Shown here: in pieces, positions 57,801 through 64,000 of the stretch
How the letters are laid out: each line of letters begins with the position of its first letter
Position numbering within the stretch: position 1 is the stretch's first letter
DNA from: Spisula solida
Taxonomy: Eukaryota; Mollusca; Bivalvia; Venerida; Mactridae
Direction: 5' to 3'
Assembly (NCBI GenBank): GCA_947247005.1
Contig: OX365947.1
Location: 33,312,760 to 33,376,759, forward strand
Length of the DNA: 64,000 bases
Notes under the pieces: generated by a model
Seen by the model: only the letters and a program-made list of their open reading frames with translations
Told to the model about the DNA's origin: nothing
Database searches by the model: none
Program-made: the position numbers and the translations under genes

Positions 57801-59514
57801 ATTATAGCTTACCTCGTGGAATTTTACAGATAGCCTGTCTATGTAAATGACAAGGTATATCATTCCATATACTCGAATAACTGACAAGTTCTGCACAGTC
57901 CTCGTTTAACACATTGTTAGGTTCTGCACCGGCCCATTTATTGTATTGAGGAAATGTGTCATCTTCCCATTGAAAATCTTAAATTCGTAAATACATGTTA
58001 TATTCATGATGAAGTAAACTTAACTGGACGTGAAAAGGCAAATGTATATTAGTCACATATTTAAATTGAAATAACGTAAACGGTGATCTGTAGTGAACAT
58101 AAACATTTTTTTTAAAATTGTTAGGTTAAGCACATGTACTTCTCGTCTTTAGAAGTATGTCAGATTATGTTTTATACTAAAGGTTGGTCAATATGCACTG
58201 TCTATACAATACCTCCTTCATAGTCTATATCGTTTAAACCAAGCCAGCACTTGCCATCCTCCGCATCATTACACCTTAAATAACAAATGAATACTAGAGC
58301 TATCGATGGAGTGATATATCATACCCTCGTATCACTGGAGTGATATATCATACCCTTGAAGCACTGCCTTGACACAGGAATATTATTTCAAACTATTGTT
58401 ATTATAGGTAGGGACCGAAGCACAATCTTCATGTGGCGAACATTTATACCAAGCAATTTTAAAATCCAGTTGAAACGAAAAGTTACAGAGCAGACACCAC
58501 TTTCATGACTATATAACGTTTGACCTCTAAGTGTGACCTTGACCTCTGAGCTAGTTACCTGAGTCTTACACATGACACGCCGTCTTGATGTGGTGAACAT
58601 CTGTACCAAGCGATTTTAAAATCCAGTGAGAAACGACACAATTACAGAGCTGACACAATTTGCATGATTATATAACCTTTGATCTCTCTCTTAGTTGGAC
58701 CTTGACATTTGAGCTAGGGACCTGGTCCCGTGTTCAAAAAGAACCGGTTTCCATGACAAGGCTCGAGCACAAAAATGTTTTTGCTGTTTTTTGAAAGTAT
58801 TTGTAAAGTTAAGAAATCTACTTTCTACGGCATTTTCAGAATACCTAAACATCTTCTAGCTTAAAGATTACCAATCTTAAAACATTTATTGTACATGAGA
58901 CTGAAACCTGGTCTCAGAAATTCAGTGGATTAAGCTCGAAAATATAAATATTGTTTCCTCCGAATAAAATAAATTATCTTTCTGTTAACATATTTTCTGT
59001 ACATGAAAAAAAATGAGTTTGAGCTTGATCCTGAAAACTAATTCTTTGTAAGCATGGGGCATGGGTCTTGCAAATGAAACACCATCTTGATGTGGCGAAC
59101 ATTTGTACCAAGCCATTTAAAATCCAGTAAGAAACGACAAAGTTATATATTATAGACGTTTCAATATTGATATTAGTGCATGATAACATTATCTTTTGGT
59201 AATAATTAAAAGAATATGGAACAAACATACATTTCAATCTGATACGTATAACCACAGGAACTTATAATTTATAATTTGAAAAAAAATTGAAAAAAAAAAT
59301 TAATAGTACAGTAGGCCTAGTGAAAAAAAACAATTTTTTTTCAAATATTTTTTTTCATTTTTTTTCAAATTATTAATGCAAGTTCCTGTAGTATAACTTA
59401 CAATGTTGAGACAAATGTGTTTTCGTCGTCATTATGAATGCTAACCATTGATGCCCCATACTCTGAACATATAGATTTTGCTGCATTCCAATCAACCTTC
59501 GAGTATTGTATTAG
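33597..59514 (-). CDS. Mannose-receptor-like C-type lectin transmembrane receptor, 3' twelve exons (5' end outside window)
   Basis: Twelve minus-strand exons join in frame into 547 codons plus stop: 59402-59514, 58213-58274, 57813-57977, 56987-57099, 53719-53834, 53060-53121, 47867-48031, 44752-44799, 43991-44260, 42942-43106, 35006-35158, 33597-33808. Order: a partial C-type lectin domain (CTLD), a Thr-rich linker, a full CTLD, a Thr-rich linker, a third CTLD, a stalk with N-glycosylation sequons, one transmembrane segment and a short tail. The first two CTLDs keep EPN and WND, the calcium and mannose/GlcNAc-binding motifs. The third has neither. The tail's FDNALF resembles the FENTLY endocytosis motif of the mannose receptor. 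Inferred role: a cell-surface lectin that takes up glycans or microbes. No exon for the start of the first CTLD was found between 59515 and 64000. Confidence 0.85.
35006..35158 (-). CDS. Lectin receptor, extracellular stalk exon
   Basis: 153-bp exon, phase 1 in and out, acceptor TGATTATTTTAG|ATGCAA, donor GAAG|GTATGC. It encodes a Thr/Ser/Pro-rich stretch (KETTETSVPLANTTYPTI, then NNGTSVAVDVSTDSP) with sequons NTT and NGT. It has no fold motif and is a likely stalk. It is separated from CTLD-C by a 7.8-kb intron. Confidence 0.75.
35159..38899. other. Large part of a lectin-receptor intron, nothing recognised
   Basis: 3.7 kb of mostly unique-looking sequence, somewhat less AT-rich than the left part of the window. 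No splice-bounded exon, TIR pair or tandem array was seen. The minus-strand 98-codon frame at 38623-38919 matches nothing known. Confidence 0.4.
38900..40305 (+). mobile_element. 5'-truncated LINE with zinc-knuckle C-terminus
   Basis: Open from about 38926 to the stop at 39627-39629. Encodes YGELGIYPLKIEIQNRVISY at the start and, near the end, LPIETGRWRNIPTLDRKCEL, CNDLGDEYHYLLMCP and a Lys-rich terminus. This layout is the C-terminal third of a LINE ORF2 protein. The 3' UTR holds a (TG)n tract (39789-39850) and ends with AATAAACTGAACTGAAACTG near 40300. RT catalytic residues are absent. It lies sense to plus, opposite to the host gene. Confidence 0.85.
39789..39850. repeat. (TG)n/(CG) alternating purine-pyrimidine microsatellite
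   Basis: About 60 bp of TGTGTG interrupted by CG steps (TGCGTG, GCGCGTGCGTGC). Potential Z-DNA. Overlapping ORFs on both strands are artefacts of it. Confidence 0.95.
40723..41292. repeat. Array of small hairpins with covarying stems
   Basis: At least thirteen short hairpins. Most share a four-base loop ATGC (variants AAGC, AGGC) but have different, internally complementary stems: TCGCC/GGCGA (40723, 40806, 40862, 40918, 40960), TCGGC/GCCGA (40785, 40841, 40897, 40939), ACGCC/GGCGT (41025, 41115), GGCC/GGCC (41059), GAATGCC/GGCATTC (41082), GTAC/GTAC (40766). Two more with longer loops follow: CTCCGCA/TGCGGAG (41228-41250) and CTCCGTA/TACGGAG (41270-41292). Function unknown. Confidence 0.85.
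41902..41953. repeat. Palindrome with 19-bp perfect arms and AT spacer
   Basis: ATGATCAGATAAAACAGTT, then about 14 bp of TA-rich spacer, then AACTGTTTTATCTGATCAT. Confidence 0.9.
42942..43106 (-). CDS. Lectin receptor, CTLD-C second half, sugar motifs lost
   Basis: 165-bp exon, phase 1 in and out, acceptor ATTTAACAG|GTAACG, donor GCAG|GTAAAT. It encodes AKIWMDDSPLDYTNFIPD, GDGCVAISVTKGKWKYVPC and LPFICKWP. The fold cysteines are kept, but EPN is absent and WND is replaced around KWKYVPC, so calcium-dependent sugar binding is unlikely. Confidence 0.85.
43258..43990. repeat. 43-bp minisatellite starting at a splice donor
   Basis: Unit ACGTTGTTATTGATAAAACA plus TCTGATATAGAATATACTTT plus ATA (43 bp). 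One copy lies at 43262-43305, then a foldback insertion (43311-43646), then about eight copies to 43990. On the minus strand the repeat begins at the donor of exon 43991-44260: GTTAAGTATATTCTAT in the intron start, GTTATAAAGTATATTCTAT in the units. Confidence 0.9.
43311..43646. mobile_element. Foldback insertion splitting the 43-bp array
   Basis: 43319-43448 is an inverted repeat (ACATTAGTGTCTTTCC ... GGAAAGTCACAAATGT) with a GCGAGGCTCTGTCGAGC loop. Further inverted TTTTATCACATGTTA / ACATGTGATAAAAC motifs lie at 43456 and 43635. Array units stand on both sides. Confidence 0.7.
43991..44260 (-). CDS. Lectin receptor, CTLD-C first half
   Basis: 270-bp exon, phase 1 in and out, acceptor TGTTTCAG|CATCTC. 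It encodes a short hinge, then DLKCPKSTMSLYSGYCYELF, IVSIHSDEENKHIHALV and MLVWLGLYVSGG. Segments held in three separate exons in CTLD-A and B are fused here in one. The donor GGAG|GTTAAG directly abuts a 43-bp minisatellite. Confidence 0.85.
44379..44443. repeat. AAATC/AACCA pentamer microsatellite
   Basis: Thirteen or so pentamers: AAATC copies grading to AACCA copies and back. Confidence 0.9.
44752..44799 (-). CDS. Lectin receptor, short Thr-rich linker exon
   Basis: 48-bp exon, phase 1 in and out, between TTTTTCAG and TTCAG|GTAGGA. It encodes GMEVTSTTAVPVTTDS, a likely O-glycosylated hinge between CTLD-B and CTLD-C. The call rests on splice sites, phase and composition only. Confidence 0.65.
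44982..45218. mobile_element. MITE with CTGGCTTA termini, copy 2
   Basis: Starts CTGGCTTAGAATGAGAAGGT. Its right end (TTGCGACCTTTTTATTTTAA) is more decayed. Internal text parallels 16455-16698 (AAGACTCATACAT, TTTTTTCTTGTTTTCTCA). Confidence 0.7.
45330..45590 (+). mobile_element. tRNA-derived SINE candidate 1
   Basis: A-box-like TGGTCTAGAGG (45338-45348) and B-box GGTTCAATCC (45381-45390) at tRNA-like spacing, followed by about 190 bp of unrelated body. No complete acceptor stem, so not a functional tRNA. End points are uncertain. Confidence 0.5.
45771..47184. mobile_element. 1.4-kb foldback element with arms of nearly 500 bp
   Basis: Left arm from GCACGCATGTTAATTAAATG (45771) to GTCGACCGCCAACGA (about 46260). 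Right arm from TCGTTGGCGGTCGAC (about 46724) to CATTTAATTAACATGCGTG (47184). Roughly nine bases in ten agree by eye, and small indels exist (for example GCGTTAAGCGTAAAAC only in the left). About 460 bp of non-coding spacer. No ORF. It lies in the intron between exons 44752-44799 and 47867-48031. Confidence 0.88.
47196..47850. mobile_element. Possible MITE with AATTCTGCG-type ends
   Basis: GGTTTTAATTCTGCG at the left, CGCAGAATTAACCCGC at the right, with further TTTCTGCG/CGCAG motifs inside each side. Inverted ends are imperfect. It ends within about 20 bp of exon 47867-48031. Confidence 0.35.
47867..48031 (-). CDS. Lectin receptor, CTLD-B sugar-binding exon (EPN, WND)
   Basis: 165-bp exon, phase 1 in and out. 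It encodes KWGIGEPNNVQNEDCVEI and then VWNDIPCHLDRAFICKIPK. EPN and WND are intact. The acceptor is CATACAG|ACTTTG and the donor AAAG|GTAAGT. It is very similar to 57813-57977, consistent with a tandem domain duplication. Confidence 0.88.
48040..49160. other. Intron stretch, nothing recognised
   Basis: AT-rich, with ACATACATGTACAT-type simple text around 48960-49010. No coding or element signal was found. Confidence 0.4.
49336..49818 (+). pseudogene. RNase H domain of the DIRS/Ngaro element
   Basis: Open for 160 codons, in a frame that joins the preceding RT end (49169-49320) only across a frameshift at an A run near 49320. Seen: LHLYTDSAGGSKGGFGIYFA (first Asp), FSVDNQAVVQVIN (Asp in the N-Q-A-V-V context) and IISDALSRSQ (last Asp, end). 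Where relatives have a Glu in an LE-L-F/I-P context, this copy reads DMPLFPVVAA, so the catalytic Glu seems lost. The stop at 49816-49818 overlaps the start of the recombinase frame region. Confidence 0.8.
49854..50816 (+). pseudogene. Tyrosine recombinase of the DIRS/Ngaro element, split by a G run
   Basis: Core-binding part (ALNTKRTYKCGLEKFAHF) and catalytic part are readable. The catalytic residues are Arg in FGLLRISEFT (about 50337), Lys in RWSKTDQRGT (about 50445) and H-x-x-R in RSHSFRIG (about 50670-50690). A G-homopolymer (50683-50711) then shifts the frame. In another frame the sequence goes on with TYLSQQGFTDKQIMAMGRWE and FSNYIRPSF, which contains the nucleophile Tyr, stop near 50816. 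The start codon is unclear: the frame opens upstream of 49854 without an ATG until 49899. This copy is inactive as read. Confidence 0.85.
50683..50711. repeat. Poly-G tract inside the recombinase gene
   Basis: Nineteen or so G, one A, then six G. Replaces the coding text between FRIG and ATYLSQQG. Either real slippage expansion or an assembly/polishing error. Confidence 0.9.
50846..51488 (+). pseudogene. SGNH/GDSL-hydrolase-like ORF of the DIRS/Ngaro element
   Basis: Two overlapping frames (50846-51169, 51139-51405) plus a third to TGA near 51488 make one broken protein of about 210 residues. Seen: IWIVGSSFVHWAEEA (block I, Ser in GSSF) and LFSLDGTHLS (block V, Asp and His in DGTH). Between them lie KPDFLFIHW and STIIWLAMLPRRYW, plausible central strands. 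Known: SGNH hydrolases are esterase-type enzymes, and such ORFs have been reported in some Ngaro elements. Their role in transposition is unknown. Confidence 0.7.
52330..52747 (+). mobile_element. LINE 3' end fragment
   Basis: Frame ending at 52506 encodes VPKPRIEFSRKFFSYSGAKL then WNNLPKSVQ and FKSKYLKWKF, the same C-terminal module as in the LINE at 20241. The 3' tail has AGAAAATAAAGACG then (TTA)n at 52735-52747. Not more than about 60 codons remain. Confidence 0.8.
53060..53121 (-). CDS. Lectin receptor, CTLD-B short exon (CWVGL)
   Basis: 62-bp exon, phase 2 in and 1 out, encoding CGYTEEGKCWVGLHDVNYEG, with acceptor TTTGAAG|GTGTGG and donor GGAG|GTACTA. Its size and phases equal those of 58213-58274. 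Confidence 0.85.
53277..53400 (+). mobile_element. tRNA-derived SINE candidate 2
   Basis: A-box-like TAGCCTTGTGG (53301-53311) and a perfect B-box GGTTCGACCCC (53333-53343), then a second B-box-like GGTTTCGATCCC (53354). The spacing fits an internal RNA polymerase III promoter. The right end is not defined. Confidence 0.5.
53719..53834 (-). CDS. Lectin receptor, CTLD-B middle exon
   Basis: 116-bp exon, phase 0 in and 2 out, acceptor TCGCTTCAG|TCGGTG, donor CT|GTGAGT. It encodes SVDDLRSWVEAKEVCSS and then TLLSIHDEDENRFFMRL. It parallels exon 59402-59514. Confidence 0.85.
54026..54330. repeat. Dispersed repeat with ACCAGATTTATATAGCGCCC
   Basis: Starts after (TAAA)n with ATACCAGATTTATATAGCGC and CACATTGAATGGCACTTTAC, a text found in dispersed repeats of many invertebrates (recalled, not searched). 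Minus-strand 102-codon ORF over it is not protein-like. Confidence 0.4.
54405..54735. mobile_element. MITE with TATAG-GGCGTAGCTA termini
   Basis: Left TATAGGGGCGTAGCTAGAGG. Right TAGATACGCGCCTGGACTATA pairs with it imperfectly. Internal GAATGTGTACGCAA occurs near both ends, and a GGGGGCATGCTCCCCC hairpin lies at 54461-54476. Confidence 0.65.
54958..55853. repeat. Tandem array of about 150-160-bp repeats with GGGGGTATA ends
   Basis: Left edge ATACCCCCACATACC, right edge AGTGGGGGTATA. Marker GTGTGACCTTGA recurs at 55029, 55190, 55339, 55501 and 55658 (spacings 161, 149, 162, 157). The inverted TACCCCC/GGGGGTA ends recall the hairpin head at 24920. Diverged copies of the same unit family are at 58385-58740 and 59040-59160. 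Confidence 0.75.
56987..57099 (-). CDS. Lectin receptor, linker and start of CTLD-B
   Basis: 113-bp exon, phase 1 in and 0 out, acceptor GTTTCAG|GTAAAG, donor CTT|GTAAGT. It encodes a Ser/Thr-rich linker (VELFTVSTASTPALTT) followed by DDCPVGWWSYSDYCYL, the CPxGW...CY opening of a long-form CTLD. Confidence 0.85.
57813..57977 (-). CDS. Lectin receptor, CTLD-A sugar-binding exon (EPN, WND)
   Basis: 165-bp exon, phase 1 in and out, with acceptor GAATTTAAG|ATTTTC. It encodes WAGAEPNNVLNEDCAEL and then SIWNDIPCHLHRQAICKIP. EPN and WND are the calcium/sugar-binding residues typical of mannose-type CTLDs, and the two cysteines form the conserved C-terminal disulfide. The donor is CGAG|GTAAGC. Confidence 0.88.
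58213..58274 (-). CDS. Lectin receptor, CTLD-A short exon (CWLGL)
   Basis: 62-bp exon, phase 2 in and 1 out, encoding CNDAEDGKCWLGLNDIDYEG. WLGL is the conserved WIGL core of CTLDs. It has the same length and phases as 53060-53121. The donor is GGAG|GTATTG. Confidence 0.85.
58385..59170. repeat. Diverged copies of the GTGTGACCTTGACC repeat
   Basis: CTAAGTGTGACCTTGACCTC, CATGACACGCCGTCTTGATG and AATCCAGTGAGAAACGACA-type text recur two to three times. Interrupted at 58740-59040 by unrelated AT-rich sequence. Lies in the intron between exons 58213-58274 and 59402-59514. Confidence 0.6.
59402..59514 (-). CDS. Lectin receptor, CTLD-A middle exon
   Basis: 113-bp exon, acceptor TTTCAG|CTAATA, donor TT|GTAAGT, phase 0 in and 2 out. 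It encodes LIQYSKVDWNAAKSICSEYG and then SMVSIHNDDENTFVSTL, the alpha-helix and 'SIHxDxEN' strand of a long-form CTLD. It aligns exon for exon with 53719-53834, showing domain duplication. Confidence 0.85.
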
Positions 59515-60159
59515 CTGAAATAAGCGAATATGTCATTATACTTATATATAAAGTTATTTACATACCATGGTTTCAATTTAAACCCGATACCACAAACCGT
59601 ATCTTCAATATGAAGTTGCAATCAAAACATGTGTTATACAAAATTAATTGGTGATTTTTGTTTTATTTATCTTGCCTACGTATGTGCAATACAAAGTTAT
59701 TACCTGGAAGGTACATGTAGCCCACGAGTTTTTCCACGTGATATTTTACCTATACGAGGGTCATTCAATAAATTCGTAGACTGTGTTAATCATTTTAATA
59801 TCAGATGACACAGAGAACAACAAACTAAATAACGTTAAACTACAGCCTTTCGGACACAAGTGCAGAAAATATTGCGTGAAACAACACATTTTCAAAGAAA
59901 ATATGGCTAAAATAAAAATATCACCTTTCCGGTACCACCACACACCGTTATTTATATTCTGACGTCAATGACGTTATTGACGTTTTGCTGTTTCTCAAAT
60001 GGCAAACCCGAAATGAAATTATGTTATTAAATAATTTAGAAATAAACGTAAACATTCAAAATGTATATGATTTAATATATCTACCACAATATCTTATAAA
60101 GTCTATGTTAATAGTCCATGGGCCAGTGGGGTAAACCCTCCCCCCCCCTAGGGAATTTC

Positions 60160-61270
60160 GGACACTATATTTTTCTGAAAGCGTATGACCAGTAGAGTAT
60201 TTTTCCAAAGTCTGCACTTTGGCCGTTGGGGCGTTAAGATTTTTTGGGGTAAAACGTTAAAAATATGAACGAAAGTGTGAATTTCTGGAATTGGTTAATT
60301 ACTATCACATTTAGTAAGTTATTTTGTAATTAAACATTTTCATGGGTTGATATTAACTCATAGTTTAAGTCTGCAAAATTCTAGTCCCGTGTAATTATGC
60401 AAAATGGGATATTTTTGGGGTAAAACATTAAAAAATACATAAAAAAGTGCAAATTTTGAGAATCGGTACACTTTTATGGCAGAATACAATGTCATTGATC
60501 TTTTTTTTTGGTAATTATGTAAGGCTTTGACCTACCAATACTTTTCCCAAAGTCTGCACTTCAGACATTGGGGCGTTAAGATTTTTTGGGGTAAAACGTT
60601 AAAAATATGAACGAAAGTGTTAATTTCTGGAATTGGTTTATTACTATCACATTTAGTAAGTTATTTTGTAATTTAACACTTTCATGGGTTGATATTAATT
60701 CATAGTTTAAGTCTGCAAAATTCTAGTCCCGTGTAATTATGCAAAATGGGATATTTTTGGGGTAAAACATTAAAAAATACATAAAAAAGTGCAAATTTTG
60801 AGAATCGGTACACTTTTATGGCAGAATACAATGTCATTGATCTTTTTTTTTGGTAATTATGTAAGGCTTTGACCTACCAATACTTTTCCCAAAGTCTGCA
60901 CTTCAGACATTGGGGCGTTAAGATTTTTTGGGGTAAAACGTTAAAAATATGAACGAAAGTGTTAATTTCTGGAATTGGTTTATTACTATCACATTTAGTA
61001 AGTTATTTTGTAATTTAACACTTTCATGGGTTGATATTAATTCATAGTTTAAGTCTGCAAAATTTCAGTCCCGTGTTATAATGCAAATGGGATATTTTTT
61101 GGGTAAAACATTAAAAAATACATGAAAAAGTGCAAATTTTGAGAATCGGTACACTTTAATGGCAGAATACAGTGTCATTGATCTTTTTTTTTTGGTAATT
61201 ATGAAAGGCTTTGACCTACCAATACTTTTCCCAAAGTCTGCACTTCAGACATTGGGGCGTTCAGCAGGAA
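60160..61270. repeat. 342-bp tandem array made of two ~171-bp halves
   Basis: Marker GTCATTGATCTTTTTTTTTG recurs at 60491, 60833 and 61173 (342 and 340 bp). Within each unit, TTTTTTGGGGTAAAACGTTA and TTTTTGGGGTAAAACATTAA begin two related halves about 172 bp apart. About 3.2 units. Copies are very similar. A C run (60141-60148) lies just to the left. Confidence 0.9.
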
Positions 61271-61439
61271 AAGCAAAAATAAGATTATCTCCCCTGCTTT
61301 TAAATGGTGTACAAATTGTAACGATGTATTCACTTAACTGATAATGCTATAACACATTGTGCCTTACTGTATTTTAATTGCAATTGTGAATACCAATAAA
61401 GGCATATTCCCAAAATGTATTTTAACATTTAAATGCACA

Positions 61440-61500
61440 AAAGGTGGGTCTATTATGGAAAATGGCCATCAAAATGGCCATCAAAATGGCCGCCAAAATG
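61440..61500. repeat. AAAATGGCC-x-ATC short tandem
   Basis: Four near copies of AAAATGGCCATC. 61280-61740 otherwise shows nothing recognisable. Confidence 0.7.
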
Positions 61501-61739
61501 ACTAAAGTATTGAAAACAGCCGTTCTACTTATTTACAAGTACTCACAATATGATTTTGAAATCTATTTCCATTTTTCACTTTGTTTGCAATGTATGTTAT
61601 AGTTGGCATCAGTAACATTTGTATGGATTGTGTTAAGTTATACTAACGTGTATTTTACAAAAGTGGGTGGGGTAAATATACATTCATTTTTTTCCAAATG
61701 TTATTGTACAGCTATTCCTTGTGACACAATGGCTGTGCA

Positions 61740-64000
61740 TCATGGTTGTGTCAGGAATGGCTGTTCTGGGTGGTTGTGAGTATCCAAGAGGACCAGGAAT
61801 CTCTCGACCTTGTAGTTACCAGTACACATAGTGCAATAAACGAGATACCACATGATAGTGCACATCCTATAAGACCATGGATGTGTGTATCCAGTAGTAC
61901 TGTCTGCTCATGGTGTGTGTCAGTACCCTACAGCACCATAAATACCTGTACCTAGTGGTATTGGGTACCCTCTAATTGATGCAACTAGTGGTTATGAGTA
62001 CCAAATACAACCAAGTATGCATGAACACGGTGGTTGTGGGTACCCATTAGGACTAGGATGGATGTACCTAATGGTTATGAGTACCTAATACGACTAGGAG
62101 TTTATGTGCAAGGTGGTCGTGAATACATACATGGACTAGGACTCATTTACCCAGTGTTTATGATTGCCTAACCAGACCAGGAATGTTCTACTTAGGCACT
62201 AAGTCGTCAATAGGACGAGGAATGGGTGCTCCTAATGGTTGTCTGTACCCAACAAGACCAGTAATGTATGTACATAGCAGGATCCGGAATAGTGGCTATG
62301 CATACCAAATGATACCATGAATGTATGTACATGTACTAGTAAATGATGGTAGTGGGTACCCAATAGGACCTATAATGGTTGTGTATTGTAGCTGCAAGTA
62401 CTTTATCACACTTCTTATGCATGTACATGGTGGTTATGGGTACCCACTTAGTCTAGGAATGTATGTATCCAGTGGTTATGAGTACCTAATAAAGTCAGGA
62501 CTGTCTGTACATCGTGGTAATCATGACCCAATCAGACAAAAAATGACCACTCCTTGTGGTTGTTAGTACATAATCCGTCTGCAATCGTCTGTACATTGTG
62601 GTTTGGAGTATCCAATAGGACAAGGAATGCATGGGACATGATAGTTGTGGGTACCCACTAGGACTTGAAATGTATGTACCTAGTCGATATGAGTATCTAA
62701 TTAGACCATGCTTCATGTACATGGGGTTAGTGATTACCCAATTTGATGAAAAAAATGGTCACAGCTGAGGGTTAGGCATGCTCACTGCTGAATTTTAAAG
62801 ACCAGGAATGTCTCTACATGGTGTCAATAGGACAAGGAATGGGTGATCCCAATAGTTGTCTGTACTCAATAAGACCAATAATGTATGTAACTAGTGATTG
62901 AGAGATGTCTTAACATGATGATGTTCAGTATCTATCCTAAACAGGAATGTCTGTTAATCATGGTTATTGGCACCCTATACGACCAGGAATGTATGTATAT
63001 GCATGGTAGTCAGTACCCACAGGGACCAATAATGGCTGAGTATAGTGGCTGTGAGGACTCGATTATACCACTTATGCATGAACATAGTGGTTTTGAGTAC
63101 CAACTAGGACTATGAATGTATGCATCTAGTGGTTATGTATCCCTGATAGGGCCAGGACTGCCTGTAGATGGTGGTAGCAGTGACCAAATAGAACAACATA
63201 TGACTGCACCTAGTGGTTGTTAGTGCCCAACCCAGTCACAAATGTCTGTACATTGTGGTTTTGTGTATTCAATAGGACCAGGCATGCATGTACATGGTAG
63301 TTGGGTACTCACTATGACTAGGAATGTATGTATGAGTATCAAATAAGAACATCACAGTCTGTACACGGGGTAGTGATTACCCAATATGACAACAAATGGT
63401 CGCACCTAGTAGTTGGTAGTTCCCAATCGGACAACTGATTTTGTACATGAAGGTTTCGAGTAGTACATATGTTATGAGTGGTCAATAAGGCCAAGCATGT
63501 AGCCACATGGCGCGCCTGAGTTGTCAATTGATGATCGGCCGTATCCAACGAGAATGTCTGAACCTAATGGTTATGAGTATTCTTTACGACCAGCAATATA
63601 TGTACATGGTGGAAATGAGTACCCAATTGCACCTATAATGCCTGTACATGGTGGTTTAGAGTACCAAATAGGACCAGGAATGTCTGTATATGGATATGTA
63701 AGTCACCACTATGACTGGGCATGTATGTACTTCAATAAGAAGTTACGAGTACCCAATTAGAACATGGTAAGTGTGACTACCCATTGAGACGAGGAATGAA
63801 TGTACCTACCAGTGGTTATGGGTACCCAGCCTGACCAGTAATATCTGTATAAGTATGGTGGTTTTGAATATCAAATAGAACTAGGAATGGTATTGGCTAT
63901 GCTATCAAATTAGACTAGGACTGTCTGTGCATGGTGGTAGTTAATACCCGATAGGACAACTGATGTCTGTATAGGGTTGTTTAGTGCTAAATAGAACCAA
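61740..64000 (+). repeat. Degenerate 42-bp minisatellite with a 14-residue reading frame, running off the window
   Basis: About 50 units of 42 bp, for example from GTACATGGTGGTTATGGGTA through GGAATGTATGTATCCAGT. Being 14 codons long, it reads on the plus strand as a repeat near VHGGxEYPIGPGMx (clearest at 63600-63700: VHGGNEYPIAPIMP, VHGGLEYQIGPGMS). Stops and frameshifts break it many times, so no gene is called. Multi-unit blocks of about 620-655 bp recur (62218/62839, 62557/63212). It may lie in an intron or upstream of the lectin receptor. Confidence 0.85.

Noticed and set aside
59690..59730. Possible upstream CTLD exon (minus: GTGGGCTACATGTACC, donor CCAG|GTAATA)
   Set aside because: It has the wrong phase for exon 59402-59514 and no CPxGW/CY signature.

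Overview
The window is AT-rich animal nuclear DNA with low gene density, long introns and very many repeats. It most resembles a bivalve mollusc. Two things suggest this: arrays of roughly 170-bp repeats behind short hairpin heads, like the bivalve 'pearl'/Helitron-type elements, and a mannose-receptor-like C-type lectin gene of a kind common in bivalves. The species was not identified.

Two host genes can be supported, both on the minus strand and both running past a window edge. (1) A SORL1-like VPS10-domain sorting receptor: exon 1 (signal peptide, propeptide, furin-type RAKR site) is at 22015-22302 and three further exons are at 12072-12153, 10803-10966 and 5385-5549. The gene continues to the left. 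(2) A type I membrane receptor with tandem C-type lectin domains: twelve exons between 59514 and 33597 encode one partial and two complete lectin domains, Thr-rich linkers, a glycosylatable stalk, a transmembrane segment and a cytoplasmic tail with a mannose-receptor-like FDNALF motif. Its 5' end lies beyond the right edge. All splice phases agree across both models.

The rest is mobile and repetitive DNA. 1-22 kb (SORL1-like introns): many MITEs (several with readable target-site duplications), 33-bp and 61-bp minisatellites, a Tigger/pogo relic and a LINE 3' end. 22.4-33.2 kb (intergenic): two adjacent ~172-bp arrays, then a nested set with a 4.8-kb terminal-inverted-repeat element, inside it a 3.4-kb hAT-like element, and inside that a Tigger MITE, a LINE fragment and an unidentified 84-aa ORF. 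33.6-59.5 kb (lectin-receptor introns): a LINE 3' end, an array of small covarying hairpins, a 43-bp minisatellite that starts at a splice donor, a 1.4-kb foldback, a decayed DIRS/Ngaro-type tyrosine-recombinase retrotransposon carrying an SGNH-hydrolase ORF, two tRNA-derived SINEs and a 2.5-kb inverted-repeat composite. 60-64 kb: a 342-bp tandem array (two ~171-bp halves per unit) and a degenerate 42-bp array whose plus-strand frame still spells a 14-residue motif.

The two genes probably do related but separate jobs in endocytic sorting (SORL1-like) and glycan capture and uptake (lectin receptor). Nothing in the sequence shows that they are co-regulated.
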